Both the position numbers and the translations under genes were made by a program. Below the pieces are notes generated by a model. The model made no database searches. It was not told the DNA's origin and saw only the letters and a program-made list of their open reading frames with translations. Positions 18,425-27,452 of a DNA stretch of 64,000 bases are shown piece by piece. This DNA comes from Mycolicibacterium sp. P9-64 (GTDB taxonomy: Bacteria > Actinomycetota > Actinomycetes > Mycobacteriales > Mycobacteriaceae): NCBI RefSeq assembly GCF_008329605.1, contig NZ_NPKO01000011.1, positions 124,001-188,000 on the forward strand. Reading direction: 5' to 3'. The first letter of the stretch is position 1. Each line of letters opens with the position of its first letter.

Positions 18425-19465
18425 TCAATCGTTGGGTGTGATGACGGCGCGGCCCTGAATCTTGCCGTGGTGCAGCAGGTCATAGGCGTGCGCCGCATCG
18501 TCGAGCGAGAAGTGTTCGACGAGCATCTTGATCTTGCCGGTCTGGGCCAGGGTGATGACCTCGATCAGTTCGGGGATGGTGCCCCAGAACGGCGCCGCGA
18601 CGGAGCATTCCTTTGCCGGGCTGTGGAAGTTCACGGGGAGGGCGGCGTTACCGAGCCCGACGATGGTGAGGTGTCCGAGCACCCGCGACACCTGGGCGGC
18701 CATCGTCAGTGTCGGGTTGACTCCGACCAGGTCCAGCACCAGCTCGGCGCCCTGTCCGCTGGTGATGTCCTTGATGCGCTTGACGGCATCATCACCGGAC
18801 ACCAGCCCCTCGTCCGCACCCATCTCCCTGGCGATCTTCAGCTTGTCTTCCGAAGTGTCCACCGCGACGACAGTTGTCGCCGAGGCCAGCGCTTTGAGTA
18901 CCTGGATCGCCATCTGACCAAGGCCGCCTGCGCCGATGACCACCGCGGTCGAGCCGGGTCCCAACAGATGCACTGAGCGCTTCACCGCGTGATAGCTGGT
19001 GAGCCCGGCGTCGGTGAGCGGGGCAGCCTCACGGGGGTCCAAGTCGCCCAACGGGATCAGATAGCGGGTCGACGGGACGAGGAGATATTCGGCCATGCCG
19101 CCGTCGGTTCCGCCGAGCCCTCCCGGGCTGGGCTTCCCGGGAGTCGCGCAGTAATTCTCCATGCCCCGGCGGCAGTTCATGCAGAGGCCACATCCCCACG
19201 GTCCGTACACGACGACGGGATCACCCGGCGCGAAACCCGTTGCACCGGGCCCTGTCGTCTCGACCCAGCCCGCGTTCTCGTGGCCGAGAGTGAACGGCAG
19301 CGTCATCGACTTCGATCCGGCGGGCGCCTTCAACAGGTGGAGGTCCGAATGGCAGGCGCCTGCGCCGCCGACCTTGACGAGCACCTCCCCCGGCCCAGGC
19401 TCTGGTACCGGCACGTCCCGAAGTTGGCCCGGCTGTTGCCATTCGACGAACTGGAAGGCCTTCAT
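18425..19465 (-). CDS. Zinc-dependent medium-chain alcohol dehydrogenase
   Basis: The product is 346 residues. The catalytic zinc ligands lie in GACHSDLH and GHENAG; the structural zinc cysteines are in CGLCMNCRRGMENYC. The Rossmann motif is VVIGAGGLGQMAIQ. It starts 2 bp after the P450 stop and is the last gene of a four-gene operon. It probably oxidises an alcohol produced by the P450. The substrate is unknown. Confidence 0.9.
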   Translation of the reverse strand: MKAFQFVEWQQPGQLRDVPVPEPGPGEVLVKVGGAGACHSDLHLLKAPAGSKSMTLPFTLGHENAGWVETTGPGATGFAPGDPVVVYGPWGCGLCMNCRRGMENYCATPGKPSPGGLGGTDGGMAEYLLVPSTRYLIPLGDLDPREAAPLTDAGLTSYHAVKRSVHLLGPGSTAVVIGAGGLGQMAIQVLKALASATTVVAVDTSEDKLKIAREMGADEGLVSGDDAVKRIKDITSGQGAELVLDLVGVNPTLTMAAQVSRVLGHLTIVGLGNAALPVNFHSPAKECSVAAPFWGTIPELIEVITLAQTGKIKMLVEHFSLDDAAHAYDLLHHGKIQGRAVITPND

Positions 19466-19467
19466 AG

Positions 19468-20742
19468 TCAGACGATCCGGTCGAACTCGACCTGGAGGTG
19501 CAACGGCCCGCGGAAGATCTGGTTCTGCCGATAGGGCGGCGGATCGATGACCAGCCGCGGATTCCCGACGCGCCGCAGGAACGTCTCCAACGCGATGTTG
19601 ACCTCGAGGCGGGCCAGCGGACCACCCACACAGCTGTGCACGCCGCGCCCCCAGCCAACGTGCTGGTTGTCCTTACGCTGAATGTCGAACTTCTCCGGGT
19701 CGGGGAAGCGCTTGGGGTCGCGGTTGGCCGCGCCGTACAGCAGATGCACCGCCGAGCCCGCGGGGATCACGGTCCCGCCGACCGCGACGTCGGCGGTCAC
19801 GCTGCGACTGGGGAAGAACTGGACTGCGGACTGCAGCCTTAGCACCTCCTCGATCGCCTTCGGGATGAATTCTGGCTTCTCGCGGAGCAATTCGAGCGAC
19901 TCGGGGTGGCGCAGGAGAAGCAGCACACAGTGTGCAATCGTGTTGACCGTCGAGTCGTGACCCGCGATGAGGAGTAGTTGCGCATTGGCTGCCGCCTCTG
20001 CGGGCGCCATGGCACCGTCGGGCCCCTCCGTATCGCTGACCAACTTGGACAGCACGTTGTCGCGCGGCTCCCGCACGAAGCCCTCGATCAGACCCGCCAT
20101 GTACTCCTTCATCGCCGCCATGCTTTCGCGGCCCTTCGCCAGGCGCGCCCTTCCTTCCTCGGTCGCGGCGTCCGGGCCCAAGTCCGTGCCTGCCATGAAG
20201 TCGAAGATCCACTCGTGAAAGGTGGGTTCGTCCTGCACTGGTACACCCAGGATCTGGCAGATGACCGCCACCGGCACCGGATAGGCATAGTCGTCGACGA
20301 CGTCGAAGGTATTGCTGCCCTTGGTTTTCACCTCGTCAAGCGAGGCATTGCACAGCGCCTGGATGTCGGCGGCCATGTTGGGGATGACGTTCGGCGAATG
20401 TGGCGGCGCGAAGTGCCGCATCACCTGGCGTCGCGCCCTGTCATGCCGAGCTGGGTCGGTCACGATCAGGCTCGGCTCGGTGCCGTAGGCCTGCATGTGT
20501 TCGGCGCCGACGTCAGGCGGCGCGTGAGCCGCCGGTTGGGCCGAGATGGGGCTGCGGCTCATGTCGGAGCTGACATGTGGGTCGTGCGCGAGCTGAAGTA
20601 GCTCGCGGTAGCCGGTGACGACATACACCTTGTCCGCCACCTGCACGACGGGCGTCTTACGGAGTTCGTCGAAGAACCGGTACGGGTCGTGGCGGTTCTC
20701 GTACTTCATCGCCTCGGCCCAGGCGGTCTCTGCGGTCGTCAT
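19468..20742 (-). CDS. Cytochrome P450
   Basis: This is a soluble bacterial class I P450 of 424 residues. The I-helix oxygen motif is AGHDSTVN, the ExxR helix is EEVLR, and the heme cysteine is in GWGRGVHSCVGGPLAR. In the last motif the usual phenylalanine of FGxGxHxC is replaced by tryptophan. Electrons should come from the ferredoxin and reductase encoded directly upstream. I cannot give a CYP family number from the sequence alone. Confidence 0.95.
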   Translation of the reverse strand: MTTAETAWAEAMKYENRHDPYRFFDELRKTPVVQVADKVYVVTGYRELLQLAHDPHVSSDMSRSPISAQPAAHAPPDVGAEHMQAYGTEPSLIVTDPARHDRARRQVMRHFAPPHSPNVIPNMAADIQALCNASLDEVKTKGSNTFDVVDDYAYPVPVAVICQILGVPVQDEPTFHEWIFDFMAGTDLGPDAATEEGRARLAKGRESMAAMKEYMAGLIEGFVREPRDNVLSKLVSDTEGPDGAMAPAEAAANAQLLLIAGHDSTVNTIAHCVLLLLRHPESLELLREKPEFIPKAIEEVLRLQSAVQFFPSRSVTADVAVGGTVIPAGSAVHLLYGAANRDPKRFPDPEKFDIQRKDNQHVGWGRGVHSCVGGPLARLEVNIALETFLRRVGNPRLVIDPPPYRQNQIFRGPLHLQVEFDRIV

Positions 20743-20754
20743 GGCGGCTGCCTC

Positions 20755-22158
20755 CTAGCGGGCTTTGGGACGGAATTCGGCGCCTCGCGACGTCGGATCA
20801 TGGCCGGTGAGAACGACATCCGGAATTCCCGTCGGTTCCCGAGGGTCCGGGAAGCGGGCCGACATCGGCACTGCGTTCGCCGGTACGTCGTATCCCGCTG
20901 GCGGAGGCGGGAAGGGCGCCGACTGTTCGATGAGCCTGCCGTAGTACTCCAGCCATTTGCCGTGGTTGAACGTGATGGCACCGACGATGCGGCCGTTCTT
21001 GCCGAAGGCGGCCGCGAAGCGGAGATCTTCGACGGATCCCTGGGTGAACACGATCTCGTCGCCGAAGGAACACACGCCGCAACCCTTGATGTTGACGCCG
21101 AACTGGCCGGACCAGAACTGTGGCAGCGGCAGATGCGGACGACGCCCCATCTCCAGGTTCACCATGTTGTGGGCGGCGGTCTGGGCGCCGAGGACCGCGG
21201 CATCGACGTGCTCGATCGACATGAACTGGTACTCGTAGAGCACGTGCGGGGCCCGTGCGATGTCGCCCGCGACGAAGATGTTGTCGGTCACCACGCCATT
21301 GATGTCGAAGGCGCGACAGCCCGCGTCGCATGCCACCCCCCAGAATCCAGTGGCAAGTTCGGCGCCTTCGAGCCATTCGATGTTGCGGACGGATCCCAGC
21401 GACGCAACCACCACGTCGACGTCGAGCGTGGTCCCGTCCGAGAGCTTTGCACGCCGCACGTGTCCGTCGACATCGCCCTCGAGGGACTCGACGGCCACGC
21501 CGGTACGCAGGTCGACTCCGGCGTCGCGCTGCATCTTCGCGGCGATGTCGCCGATGACCCCACCGAGCGCGCCAACCAGAGGTGCGCTGGATCGCTCGGC
21601 AACGGTGACGTCGAGTCCCAGATCGCGACAAACCGAGGCCATTTCCGAGCCGATGAAGCCGGCCCCAACGATCAGCACCCGCTTCGGACGGGCCTTCAAC
21701 GCCGCCTGCAACTCGGCCGCGTCGTCGCAGGTGCGCAGCGTGAAAAGGCCCTTCAGCTTGGCTTCCTCGGGATCGAACCACTGTCGGGATCGGACGCCGG
21801 TGGCGATCAGCAACCTGTCGTAGGGCACCTTGTCACCGTTGGCCAGCACCACCTCGTGGTTGTCACGGTCGAGGCCGGTCGCCGCAACGCCAAGGCGCCA
21901 GTCCGCGTCGATCGCACGCATCCGCGGCAGCTTGGTGTTCTGTGCGGGTACCCAGCCCTTGAGCACCTGTTTGGACAGCGGGGGCCGGTCGTAGGGCTCG
22001 TGCACCTCGTCGCCGATGAGCGTCAGCGATCCGGTGAAACCCTCGTCGCGCAACGCTTCTGCGGCGCGCAGCCCAGCCAGGGAAGCGCCGACGATGACGA
22101 TTCGGCCGGTGGCCTTGAAGCTGGCGACGAGGTCGGCGACGATCGACGCCGTCGTCAC
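20755..22158 (-). CDS. FAD-dependent ferredoxin reductase
   Basis: The protein is 467 residues. The FAD-binding GASLAGLRAAEALR is near residue 25, the NAD-binding GAGFIGSEMASVCRDLG is in the middle, and FVAGDIARAP binds FAD again. It belongs to the putidaredoxin reductase/rubredoxin reductase type and is longer than the usual about 400 residues because of an extended C-terminus. It overlaps the ferredoxin gene by 4 bp and should reduce that ferredoxin. Confidence 0.93.
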   Translation of the reverse strand: MTTASIVADLVASFKATGRIVIVGASLAGLRAAEALRDEGFTGSLTLIGDEVHEPYDRPPLSKQVLKGWVPAQNTKLPRMRAIDADWRLGVAATGLDRDNHEVVLANGDKVPYDRLLIATGVRSRQWFDPEEAKLKGLFTLRTCDDAAELQAALKARPKRVLIVGAGFIGSEMASVCRDLGLDVTVAERSSAPLVGALGGVIGDIAAKMQRDAGVDLRTGVAVESLEGDVDGHVRRAKLSDGTTLDVDVVVASLGSVRNIEWLEGAELATGFWGVACDAGCRAFDINGVVTDNIFVAGDIARAPHVLYEYQFMSIEHVDAAVLGAQTAAHNMVNLEMGRRPHLPLPQFWSGQFGVNIKGCGVCSFGDEIVFTQGSVEDLRFAAAFGKNGRIVGAITFNHGKWLEYYGRLIEQSAPFPPPPAGYDVPANAVPMSARFPDPREPTGIPDVVLTGHDPTSRGAEFRPKAR

Positions 22159-22370
22159 TTCGTGGTCCGGTCTGCCGGTGGATCCATCTCTGCGACGATT
22201 GCCTGCACCGGGCAGGACGCCACCGCCCGCGCAACCTGTTGCCGTTGCGAGTCATCGGGATTCGGGTCGTACATGAGGGCTTCCTCGCCGCTGAGCTGAA
22301 GCACCTCCGGCGCCAGCGGGACACATTGCGCGTACCCCAGACAGCGGTTCAAGTCGACGACGATGCGCAT
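22155..22370 (-). CDS. 3Fe-4S-type ferredoxin for the P450
   Basis: The protein is 71 residues from the ATG at 22370, which follows GAAGGAG. The cluster motif is CLGYAQC with a distant CP (SCPVQAI). A tyrosine takes the place of the second cysteine of the canonical four, as in mycobacterial P450-partner ferredoxins that carry a 3Fe-4S cluster. It is the first gene of the operon ferredoxin-reductase-P450-dehydrogenase. Confidence 0.92.
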   Translation of the reverse strand: MRIVVDLNRCLGYAQCVPLAPEVLQLSGEEALMYDPNPDDSQRQQVARAVASCPVQAIVAEMDPPADRTTK

Positions 22371-22684
22371 GCTTGATCGGCTCCTTCTCACCCGGCGCCG
22401 AGGGCTGGTCGGCGCAGCTCCCGAGATTCGGGGGAACGGCGCTGACGGTACGGTAAAACTGCCTCCCGAACGCGACTTTTAGCACCACACGGGCGCGCCA
22501 GCATCGTGGAACGCCCCGCGGCCGTCGTCACGAAGGCGATCGCGACCCACGACGTGGCCTGATCCGCGGCCGGACTGCGACTGTGCGATCTCATACGCCC
22601 GCCGCGGCGCGCCGCGGATGAAACCGCACGTTCGGGCGGGGAGCGGTGCCTCGTCGAGCTTGCCCATCGCCACGGAGAGGAGGC
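22371..22684. other. Intergenic region between the ferredoxin operon and the methyltransferase
   Basis: These 314 bp carry the ferredoxin promoter region at about 22380-22500, where ACGGTACGGT is a small direct repeat, and the second copy of the 56-nt hairpin repeat. I see no coding sequence that I can support. Confidence 0.5.
22579..22634. repeat. 56-nt dispersed hairpin repeat, copy 2
   Basis: This copy differs from the one at 18346-18401 at 5 positions and keeps most of the pairing arms. It lies just downstream of the methyltransferase stop (minus strand), consistent with a terminator-like role. Confidence 0.75.
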
Positions 22685-23521
22685 CTAGACGAGCGGCTGC
22701 ACCGCCGTGTCGCGCGGGCGACGGCCAGCACCCAGCAGAGCTGGTGCAACTACGCGCAATCCGTCGTCAGTGCAGGCGTCCTCGGCAATGCTGCGCAGCA
22801 CCGGGACAAGGCGATCACGGTCGGCTCGGGAGAGCTCGGCGTACGTCGGCATCCGCTCGTAGAGTGGACCGCATCGGTCGAGGAACGCATCGACGGACGG
22901 TGCCGACCAGACGACGTCGACCACTCGGATGTCGACGTCGTTGAATCCCACCGCTGCCATCTCGGACCGAAATGTGTCAGGCGATCGGAGCGCGGTGACC
23001 CCCTCTGGCCGGGGAAGGGCGGGCGCATCGGGGAACGTCCTGCGCAACGCCTCGGCGAGAAAGCCAAGCGGTCCCACGGTAAAGGGGTCCTGCCACGTAC
23101 CGATGCAGCCATAGCCGTCCGTGCGGGTGACGCGGGCGAGCTCACGGAGAGCCCGGCGCCAGTCCGGAACATTGACGACGCCAAAGAGCGAGAACGCCGC
23201 ATCGAAACTGCCGTCTTCGAGCTGAAGCGCCTGAGCGTCCATGACCCTGGCGCTGCAGTTTGGATACGACTTCAGACGCTGAGCAGCACGTTCCACCATG
23301 GCCTCGGAGAGGTCAGCGGCAAGTACTTGGGCGCCCGCCTCAGCCGCCGAGACACTCAAACCACCTGGCCCCGAAGCGATGTCAACGACACTCATGCCTG
23401 CACTGACGCCACCGACCATGGCGAATGCCGACGGAATGCACTGCCGCGTCATGGGCTCAGCGACCGCCTCGTACTGCAAGGCCAGCACACCATCGACTAC
23501 GGCCGCTCGATCTTTGTCCAT
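22685..23521 (-). CDS. Class I SAM-dependent methyltransferase
   Basis: The protein has 278 residues from the ATG at 23521. Motif I is VVDIASGPGGLSVSAAEAG, followed by DLSEAMVERAAQR and FDAAFSLFGVVNVPDWRRAL. It is related to UbiE/arsenite methyltransferase-like enzymes of small molecules. The longer frame to 23776 is only a shadow of the carbonic anhydrase gene. The substrate is unknown. Confidence 0.8.
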   Translation of the reverse strand: MDKDRAAVVDGVLALQYEAVAEPMTRQCIPSAFAMVGGVSAGMSVVDIASGPGGLSVSAAEAGAQVLAADLSEAMVERAAQRLKSYPNCSARVMDAQALQLEDGSFDAAFSLFGVVNVPDWRRALRELARVTRTDGYGCIGTWQDPFTVGPLGFLAEALRRTFPDAPALPRPEGVTALRSPDTFRSEMAAVGFNDVDIRVVDVVWSAPSVDAFLDRCGPLYERMPTYAELSRADRDRLVPVLRSIAEDACTDDGLRVVAPALLGAGRRPRDTAVQPLV

Positions 23522-23625
23522 GCATCCATGTTGCGGCGGGGACACACCAGTGGGCAAGGCAACTTGCCAATCTGTCAAATGCTCGAGTGCGGCCCTCCGC
23601 TTGGGGCCGATCAGTCGGCGAAGGG

Positions 23626-24117
23626 CTAGAGCGTGACCTCGTTGAGCTTGCCCGTCGCCACGTCGAAGACGAAGCCGCGCAACGACTCGTGCTTGGTCAC
23701 GAACGGGCTGGCCTCGATGCGGCGCAGCGACTGCCGCACGTCCTCGTCGACATCCTGGAACGCCTCGGCCGCCCACTCCGGCTTGAGACCCGTCTCGTCC
23801 TGGATCTGCTGCTTGAAACCGTCGTCGGTGAACGTCAGCATCCCGCAGTCGGTGTGGTGGATGAGGATGATCTCCTTGGTGCCCAGCAGCCGCTGACTGA
23901 TGGCCAGCGAGCGGATCTCATCGTCGGTCACCACGCCGCCTGCGTTGCGGATGACGTGCGCCTCCCCCTCGTTCAAGCCGAGAACCCGGTACACGTCGAG
24001 GCGCGCGTCCATGCAGGCCACCACGGCGACGTGCCTGCTGGGAGGCAGAGGCAGCGGACCGGTGAACGATTCGGCATACGCCTCGTTGTTCTTCAGGTAC
24101 TCGTCGGTCACGGCCAT
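23626..24117 (-). CDS. canA: Beta-carbonic anhydrase (Rv1284-type)
   Basis: The protein is 163 residues from the ATG at 24117, which follows AGGAGG, the same length as M. tuberculosis Rv1284. Zinc ligands and catalytic residues are C35 and D37 in ACMDARLD and H88 and C91 in HHTDCG. It interconverts carbon dioxide and bicarbonate. An upstream in-frame start at 24144 is less likely. Confidence 0.95.
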   Translation of the reverse strand: MAVTDEYLKNNEAYAESFTGPLPLPPSRHVAVVACMDARLDVYRVLGLNEGEAHVIRNAGGVVTDDEIRSLAISQRLLGTKEIILIHHTDCGMLTFTDDGFKQQIQDETGLKPEWAAEAFQDVDEDVRQSLRRIEASPFVTKHESLRGFVFDVATGKLNEVTL

Positions 24118-24216
24118 GGGAAACCTCCTGACGATCGTGGACATACGTCGAGTCCGACGCTAGTAGGAAGCCATCCGGATTCCTACGGTGCGAATCAGGC
24201 TGATTTCATCCCGTCG

Positions 24217-26088
24217 TCACGCGTGCGCCTGCAGGTCGTAGACGGTGGTGCCGCCGACGTCCATCTTGGCGAAGTGCTGCTCGACCCACGTCTGGATGTC
24301 GTTCGCCACCCCCGTCCGGTGACCCATCGGGCCGCCTTCCTCGTCGTTGCCCGCGATGAAGTACCGCACCTGGCCGTCGGCCACGTATTGCTGGAACTGC
24401 GCCAACGTGGGCGACGGGTCCCCGCCGCTGAACCCGCCGATTGCCATCAGCGACGCCCCGGTCTTGAGCTCGAGATCGCTGACCTCGAACGAGCCGATGG
24501 CGGCTGCCGCCCAACGATTGTCGTTGCCTTGCATCAGCGCCTCCAGTGCGGCGTTGTCACCGCCACGACCACCTGGACCGTGCCAGCCGCCGAACCCGCC
24601 CGGCTTGGCAGGACCTGACGTACTCATCGGTCCGTTGTGCGCAGACGACATGGTCTCGATCGAGTACGCCGCAGTGGCACCGAGCCCGAAAAGGGCGGCG
24701 GCGGCAAGGACGACGACGGTGGCGCGGCCCGGTCGGTGCAATCGGACGGCGATGGCCGAGGCCACGACGATCGATCCGGCCAGCACGATCCAGCGCAGTG
24801 CGGGCCACCAGTCCGGCGTCCGGTTCAGCAGGACGAACGCCCACACGCCGGTCACCGCCAGCATGACTGCGATGGTCGCCCGGGCCTGCCAGGTATCCCT
24901 GTGGCGCACCAGTTCTGCCACCGAGATGCCCACCAGCGCGGCAATGGCCGGGGCGAGAGCGACCGTGTAGTACGGATGCACCGTGCCGTCCATGAAGCTG
25001 AACACGCCAGCAGTCACCAACAGCCAGCCACCCCACAACAGCAGGCCCGCCCACACCCGTCCGGTGCGTGCGGTGCGCCACGTCAGCCACAACGCGGCGA
25101 GCAAGCCGATGATCGCCGCGGGCAACAGCCACGACGCCTCGGTGCCGAATGACGGGCCGAACATCCGGCCGATGCCGGGCTCGCCACCGAAGAACAGGTT
25201 GCCGCCTGGACCGCCCGGACCATGGCCACCACCTGGGCCACCGCCATGCTCACCGCCGGTGATGCGTTGAATTCCGTTGTAGCCCAACGCCAGTTGCAGC
25301 AGGCTGTTGTCGGTGGAGCCGGCGATGTAGGGCCGCGAGTCCGCGGGCCACAGGCTGACCAGCGCGATGAACCAGCCTGCGGAGACGACCATGGTGGCGC
25401 CGCCGACCAGCAGGGCGCCAAAGCGCTTCGACAAGCCGATCGGGGCGGCGACGAGGAACGCCAACGCGAGGCCCGGCACGATGAGGAACGCCTGAAGCAT
25501 CTTGGTCAGGAAGGCGAACCCGACGACACATCCGGTCAGCGCCATCCAGCGGGTGCTGCCGTTCTCGATGGCACGCACCGTGCAGTACGCCGCGACGACG
25601 AGCAGCAGAACCAGCAGTGCGTCGGGGTTGTCGTACCGGAACATCAGCGTCGCCACGGGTGTCAAGGCCAGGACCGCACCGGCGATGAGGCCCGCACCGG
25701 GCCCGCTGCTGCGCTTGACGGTGAAGTACAGCACCGCGACGGCGGCCACCCCCATCAACGCCTGCGGCAGCAGCATCGTGAACGCGTTGAACCCGAACAG
25801 CCTGCCGGACAACCCCATTACCCACATAGCCGCCGGTGGTTTGTCCACCGTGATCGCATTGCCCGCATCCAGTGATCCGAACAACCATGCCTTCCAGGAC
25901 TGGGTACCTGCCTGTGCGGCGGCGGCGTAGAAGCTGTTCGCCCAGCCCGACGAGCCGAGGCCCCACAGGTACAGCAGCGCCGTCCCGGCCAGCAGGGCCA
26001 GCAGACCGGGTCGGGCCCACCGCGGGTCCGGCGCGGCCACGGGTTCGTCGGCTGCGTCCGGACGGACGTCTGTGGTGATGGCGGTCAT
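24217..26088 (-). CDS. GT39/ArnT-like membrane glycosyltransferase
   Basis: The protein is 623 residues with about ten membrane segments. The opening LYLWGLGSSGWANSFYAAA, the DAGNAITVDKPPAAMWVMGL loop (acidic residues of the catalytic loop) and RYDNPDALLVLLL are typical of the polyprenyl-phosphate-sugar dependent GT39 family found beside GT2-GtrA proteins. A glycine-rich loop (GGGPGGGHGPGGPGG) near residue 290 and a soluble C-terminal domain follow. It is the last gene of a minus-strand run with a paralogue at 27453. The sugar and acceptor are unknown. Confidence 0.85.
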   Translation of the reverse strand: MTAITTDVRPDAADEPVAAPDPRWARPGLLALLAGTALLYLWGLGSSGWANSFYAAAAQAGTQSWKAWLFGSLDAGNAITVDKPPAAMWVMGLSGRLFGFNAFTMLLPQALMGVAAVAVLYFTVKRSSGPGAGLIAGAVLALTPVATLMFRYDNPDALLVLLLVVAAYCTVRAIENGSTRWMALTGCVVGFAFLTKMLQAFLIVPGLALAFLVAAPIGLSKRFGALLVGGATMVVSAGWFIALVSLWPADSRPYIAGSTDNSLLQLALGYNGIQRITGGEHGGGPGGGHGPGGPGGNLFFGGEPGIGRMFGPSFGTEASWLLPAAIIGLLAALWLTWRTARTGRVWAGLLLWGGWLLVTAGVFSFMDGTVHPYYTVALAPAIAALVGISVAELVRHRDTWQARATIAVMLAVTGVWAFVLLNRTPDWWPALRWIVLAGSIVVASAIAVRLHRPGRATVVVLAAAALFGLGATAAYSIETMSSAHNGPMSTSGPAKPGGFGGWHGPGGRGGDNAALEALMQGNDNRWAAAAIGSFEVSDLELKTGASLMAIGGFSGGDPSPTLAQFQQYVADGQVRYFIAGNDEEGGPMGHRTGVANDIQTWVEQHFAKMDVGGTTVYDLQAHA

Positions 26089-26127
26089 CGTTTCCTCGGG
26101 TCTCTACTGGTCTGATGAAGGAACGGT

Positions 26128-27438
26128 CTAGCGAGTGCGTCGGGGGTGGAACACCCAGCCGCGCAGCAACACGAAGCGCACGGCGGTGGCGACCAGGTTG
26201 GCCAGCACCAGCACGGTGAGCTCCACCAGTCGGTGCGGCTGCTCGACGACACCGTGCAGGGCGGCCAGTGCGCCGCTGGTGATGACCAGCGCGATGGCGA
26301 ACACGATGAGCCCCTCGACGTGGTGGCGCGCGGCCTTGCCGCCGGTTACGCCGAAGGTGAACCGCCGGTTGACCGCGGTGTTGCCGATCGCGGTGAGCAA
26401 CAGTGCCACCAGGTTCGCCGCCTGCGCGCCGATCCAGCCGTGCAGCAGCACGAAGAGCACCAGGTAGGCAGCCGTGGATGCAACGCCGACCGCACCGAAC
26501 CTGACCACCTGACGGAACAGCGATCCTGGCGCGGCGGAGCGGCGCGACGAACCCAGTTGGGCAGCAATCGCGTTCACCGGGATGGAGCCACTGGCGAAGC
26601 CGCGCAGCAGGCGACCGACGCCCTTCAGATCCGCTGTCGCCGTCGCGATGATGTCGACCCGGCTGTCCGGGTCGTCGACCCAGTCGACCGGCACCTCGTG
26701 AATCCGCAGTCCGCTGCGTTCGGCAAGCACCAGCAGTTCGGTGTCGAAGAACCATCCGGTGTCGGCGACGTGCGGCAGCAGGCCCTTGGCGACGTCGGCG
26801 CGGATCGCCTTGAAGCCGCACTGGGCATCGGAGAACCGAGCCGACAGAGTGGACTTCAAGATGAAGTTGTAGCAGCGCGAGATGATCTCCCGCTTGGCGC
26901 CGCGCACCACCCGCGAGCCTCGGCTCAGCCGGGTGCCGATCGCCAGGTCGGAGTGCCCGGAGATCAGCGGGGCCACCAGTGGCGCGAGCGCCGCGAGGTC
27001 GGTGGAGAGGTCGACGTCCATGTAGGCCAGCACGGCGGCGTCGGACCCCGACCACACCTCGTGCAGTGCGCGGCCGCGACCCTTCTGCTCAAGGCGCACC
27101 ACCCGGACGTCGGTGAGTTCGGTCGCGAGCTCCGCGGCGATGCGCGGCGTGTCGTCGATGCTGGCGTTGTCGGCGATCGTGATGCGCACCGGGTACGGGA
27201 AGGTGTCCCGCAGGTGGCGGTGCAGCCGGTGCACCGAGTCGGCCAGCGCCACCTCCTCGTTGTAGACCGGGACCACCACGTCGAGCACAGGTACGCCGAG
27301 TTTCGCCGCGGCCAGTGCGGCGTTGGGCCGCGACCCGAAGCGACGCATCGAAACGGCGTCGGGACGAAGGGCTTCGGAGCACGCGATGTCTGTCATGAGA
27401 TCCATGGTCGACCGGTCCGGTGTGGCAACCGTTGGCAT
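26128..27438 (-). CDS. GT2 glycosyltransferase fused to a GtrA-like membrane domain
   Basis: The protein is 436 residues. Residues about 50-285 form a GT2 domain of the dolichol-phosphate mannosyltransferase type (DVVVPVYNEEVALADSV, YMDVDLSTDL). The last 130 residues form a GtrA domain with four membrane segments. It should load a sugar onto polyprenyl phosphate and help flip it for the two neighbouring GT39 enzymes. The start is uncertain: ATGs lie at residues 1, 12 and 15. Confidence 0.88.
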   Translation of the reverse strand: MPTVATPDRSTMDLMTDIACSEALRPDAVSMRRFGSRPNAALAAAKLGVPVLDVVVPVYNEEVALADSVHRLHRHLRDTFPYPVRITIADNASIDDTPRIAAELATELTDVRVVRLEQKGRGRALHEVWSGSDAAVLAYMDVDLSTDLAALAPLVAPLISGHSDLAIGTRLSRGSRVVRGAKREIISRCYNFILKSTLSARFSDAQCGFKAIRADVAKGLLPHVADTGWFFDTELLVLAERSGLRIHEVPVDWVDDPDSRVDIIATATADLKGVGRLLRGFASGSIPVNAIAAQLGSSRRSAAPGSLFRQVVRFGAVGVASTAAYLVLFVLLHGWIGAQAANLVALLLTAIGNTAVNRRFTFGVTGGKAARHHVEGLIVFAIALVITSGALAALHGVVEQPHRLVELTVLVLANLVATAVRFVLLRGWVFHPRRTR

Positions 27439-27452
27439 CAGCTATGCGCCGG

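Noticed and set aside
20689..22299. 536-codon open frame on the plus strand
   Set aside because: It is antisense to the P450 start, ferredoxin reductase and ferredoxin genes, all of which have clear motifs. High GC content produces such shadow frames.
25250..27055. 601-codon minus-strand frame across the GT2-GtrA and GT39 genes
   Set aside because: It is rich in Arg and Gly, without membrane segments or motifs, and overlaps two genes with strong family signatures in other frames.
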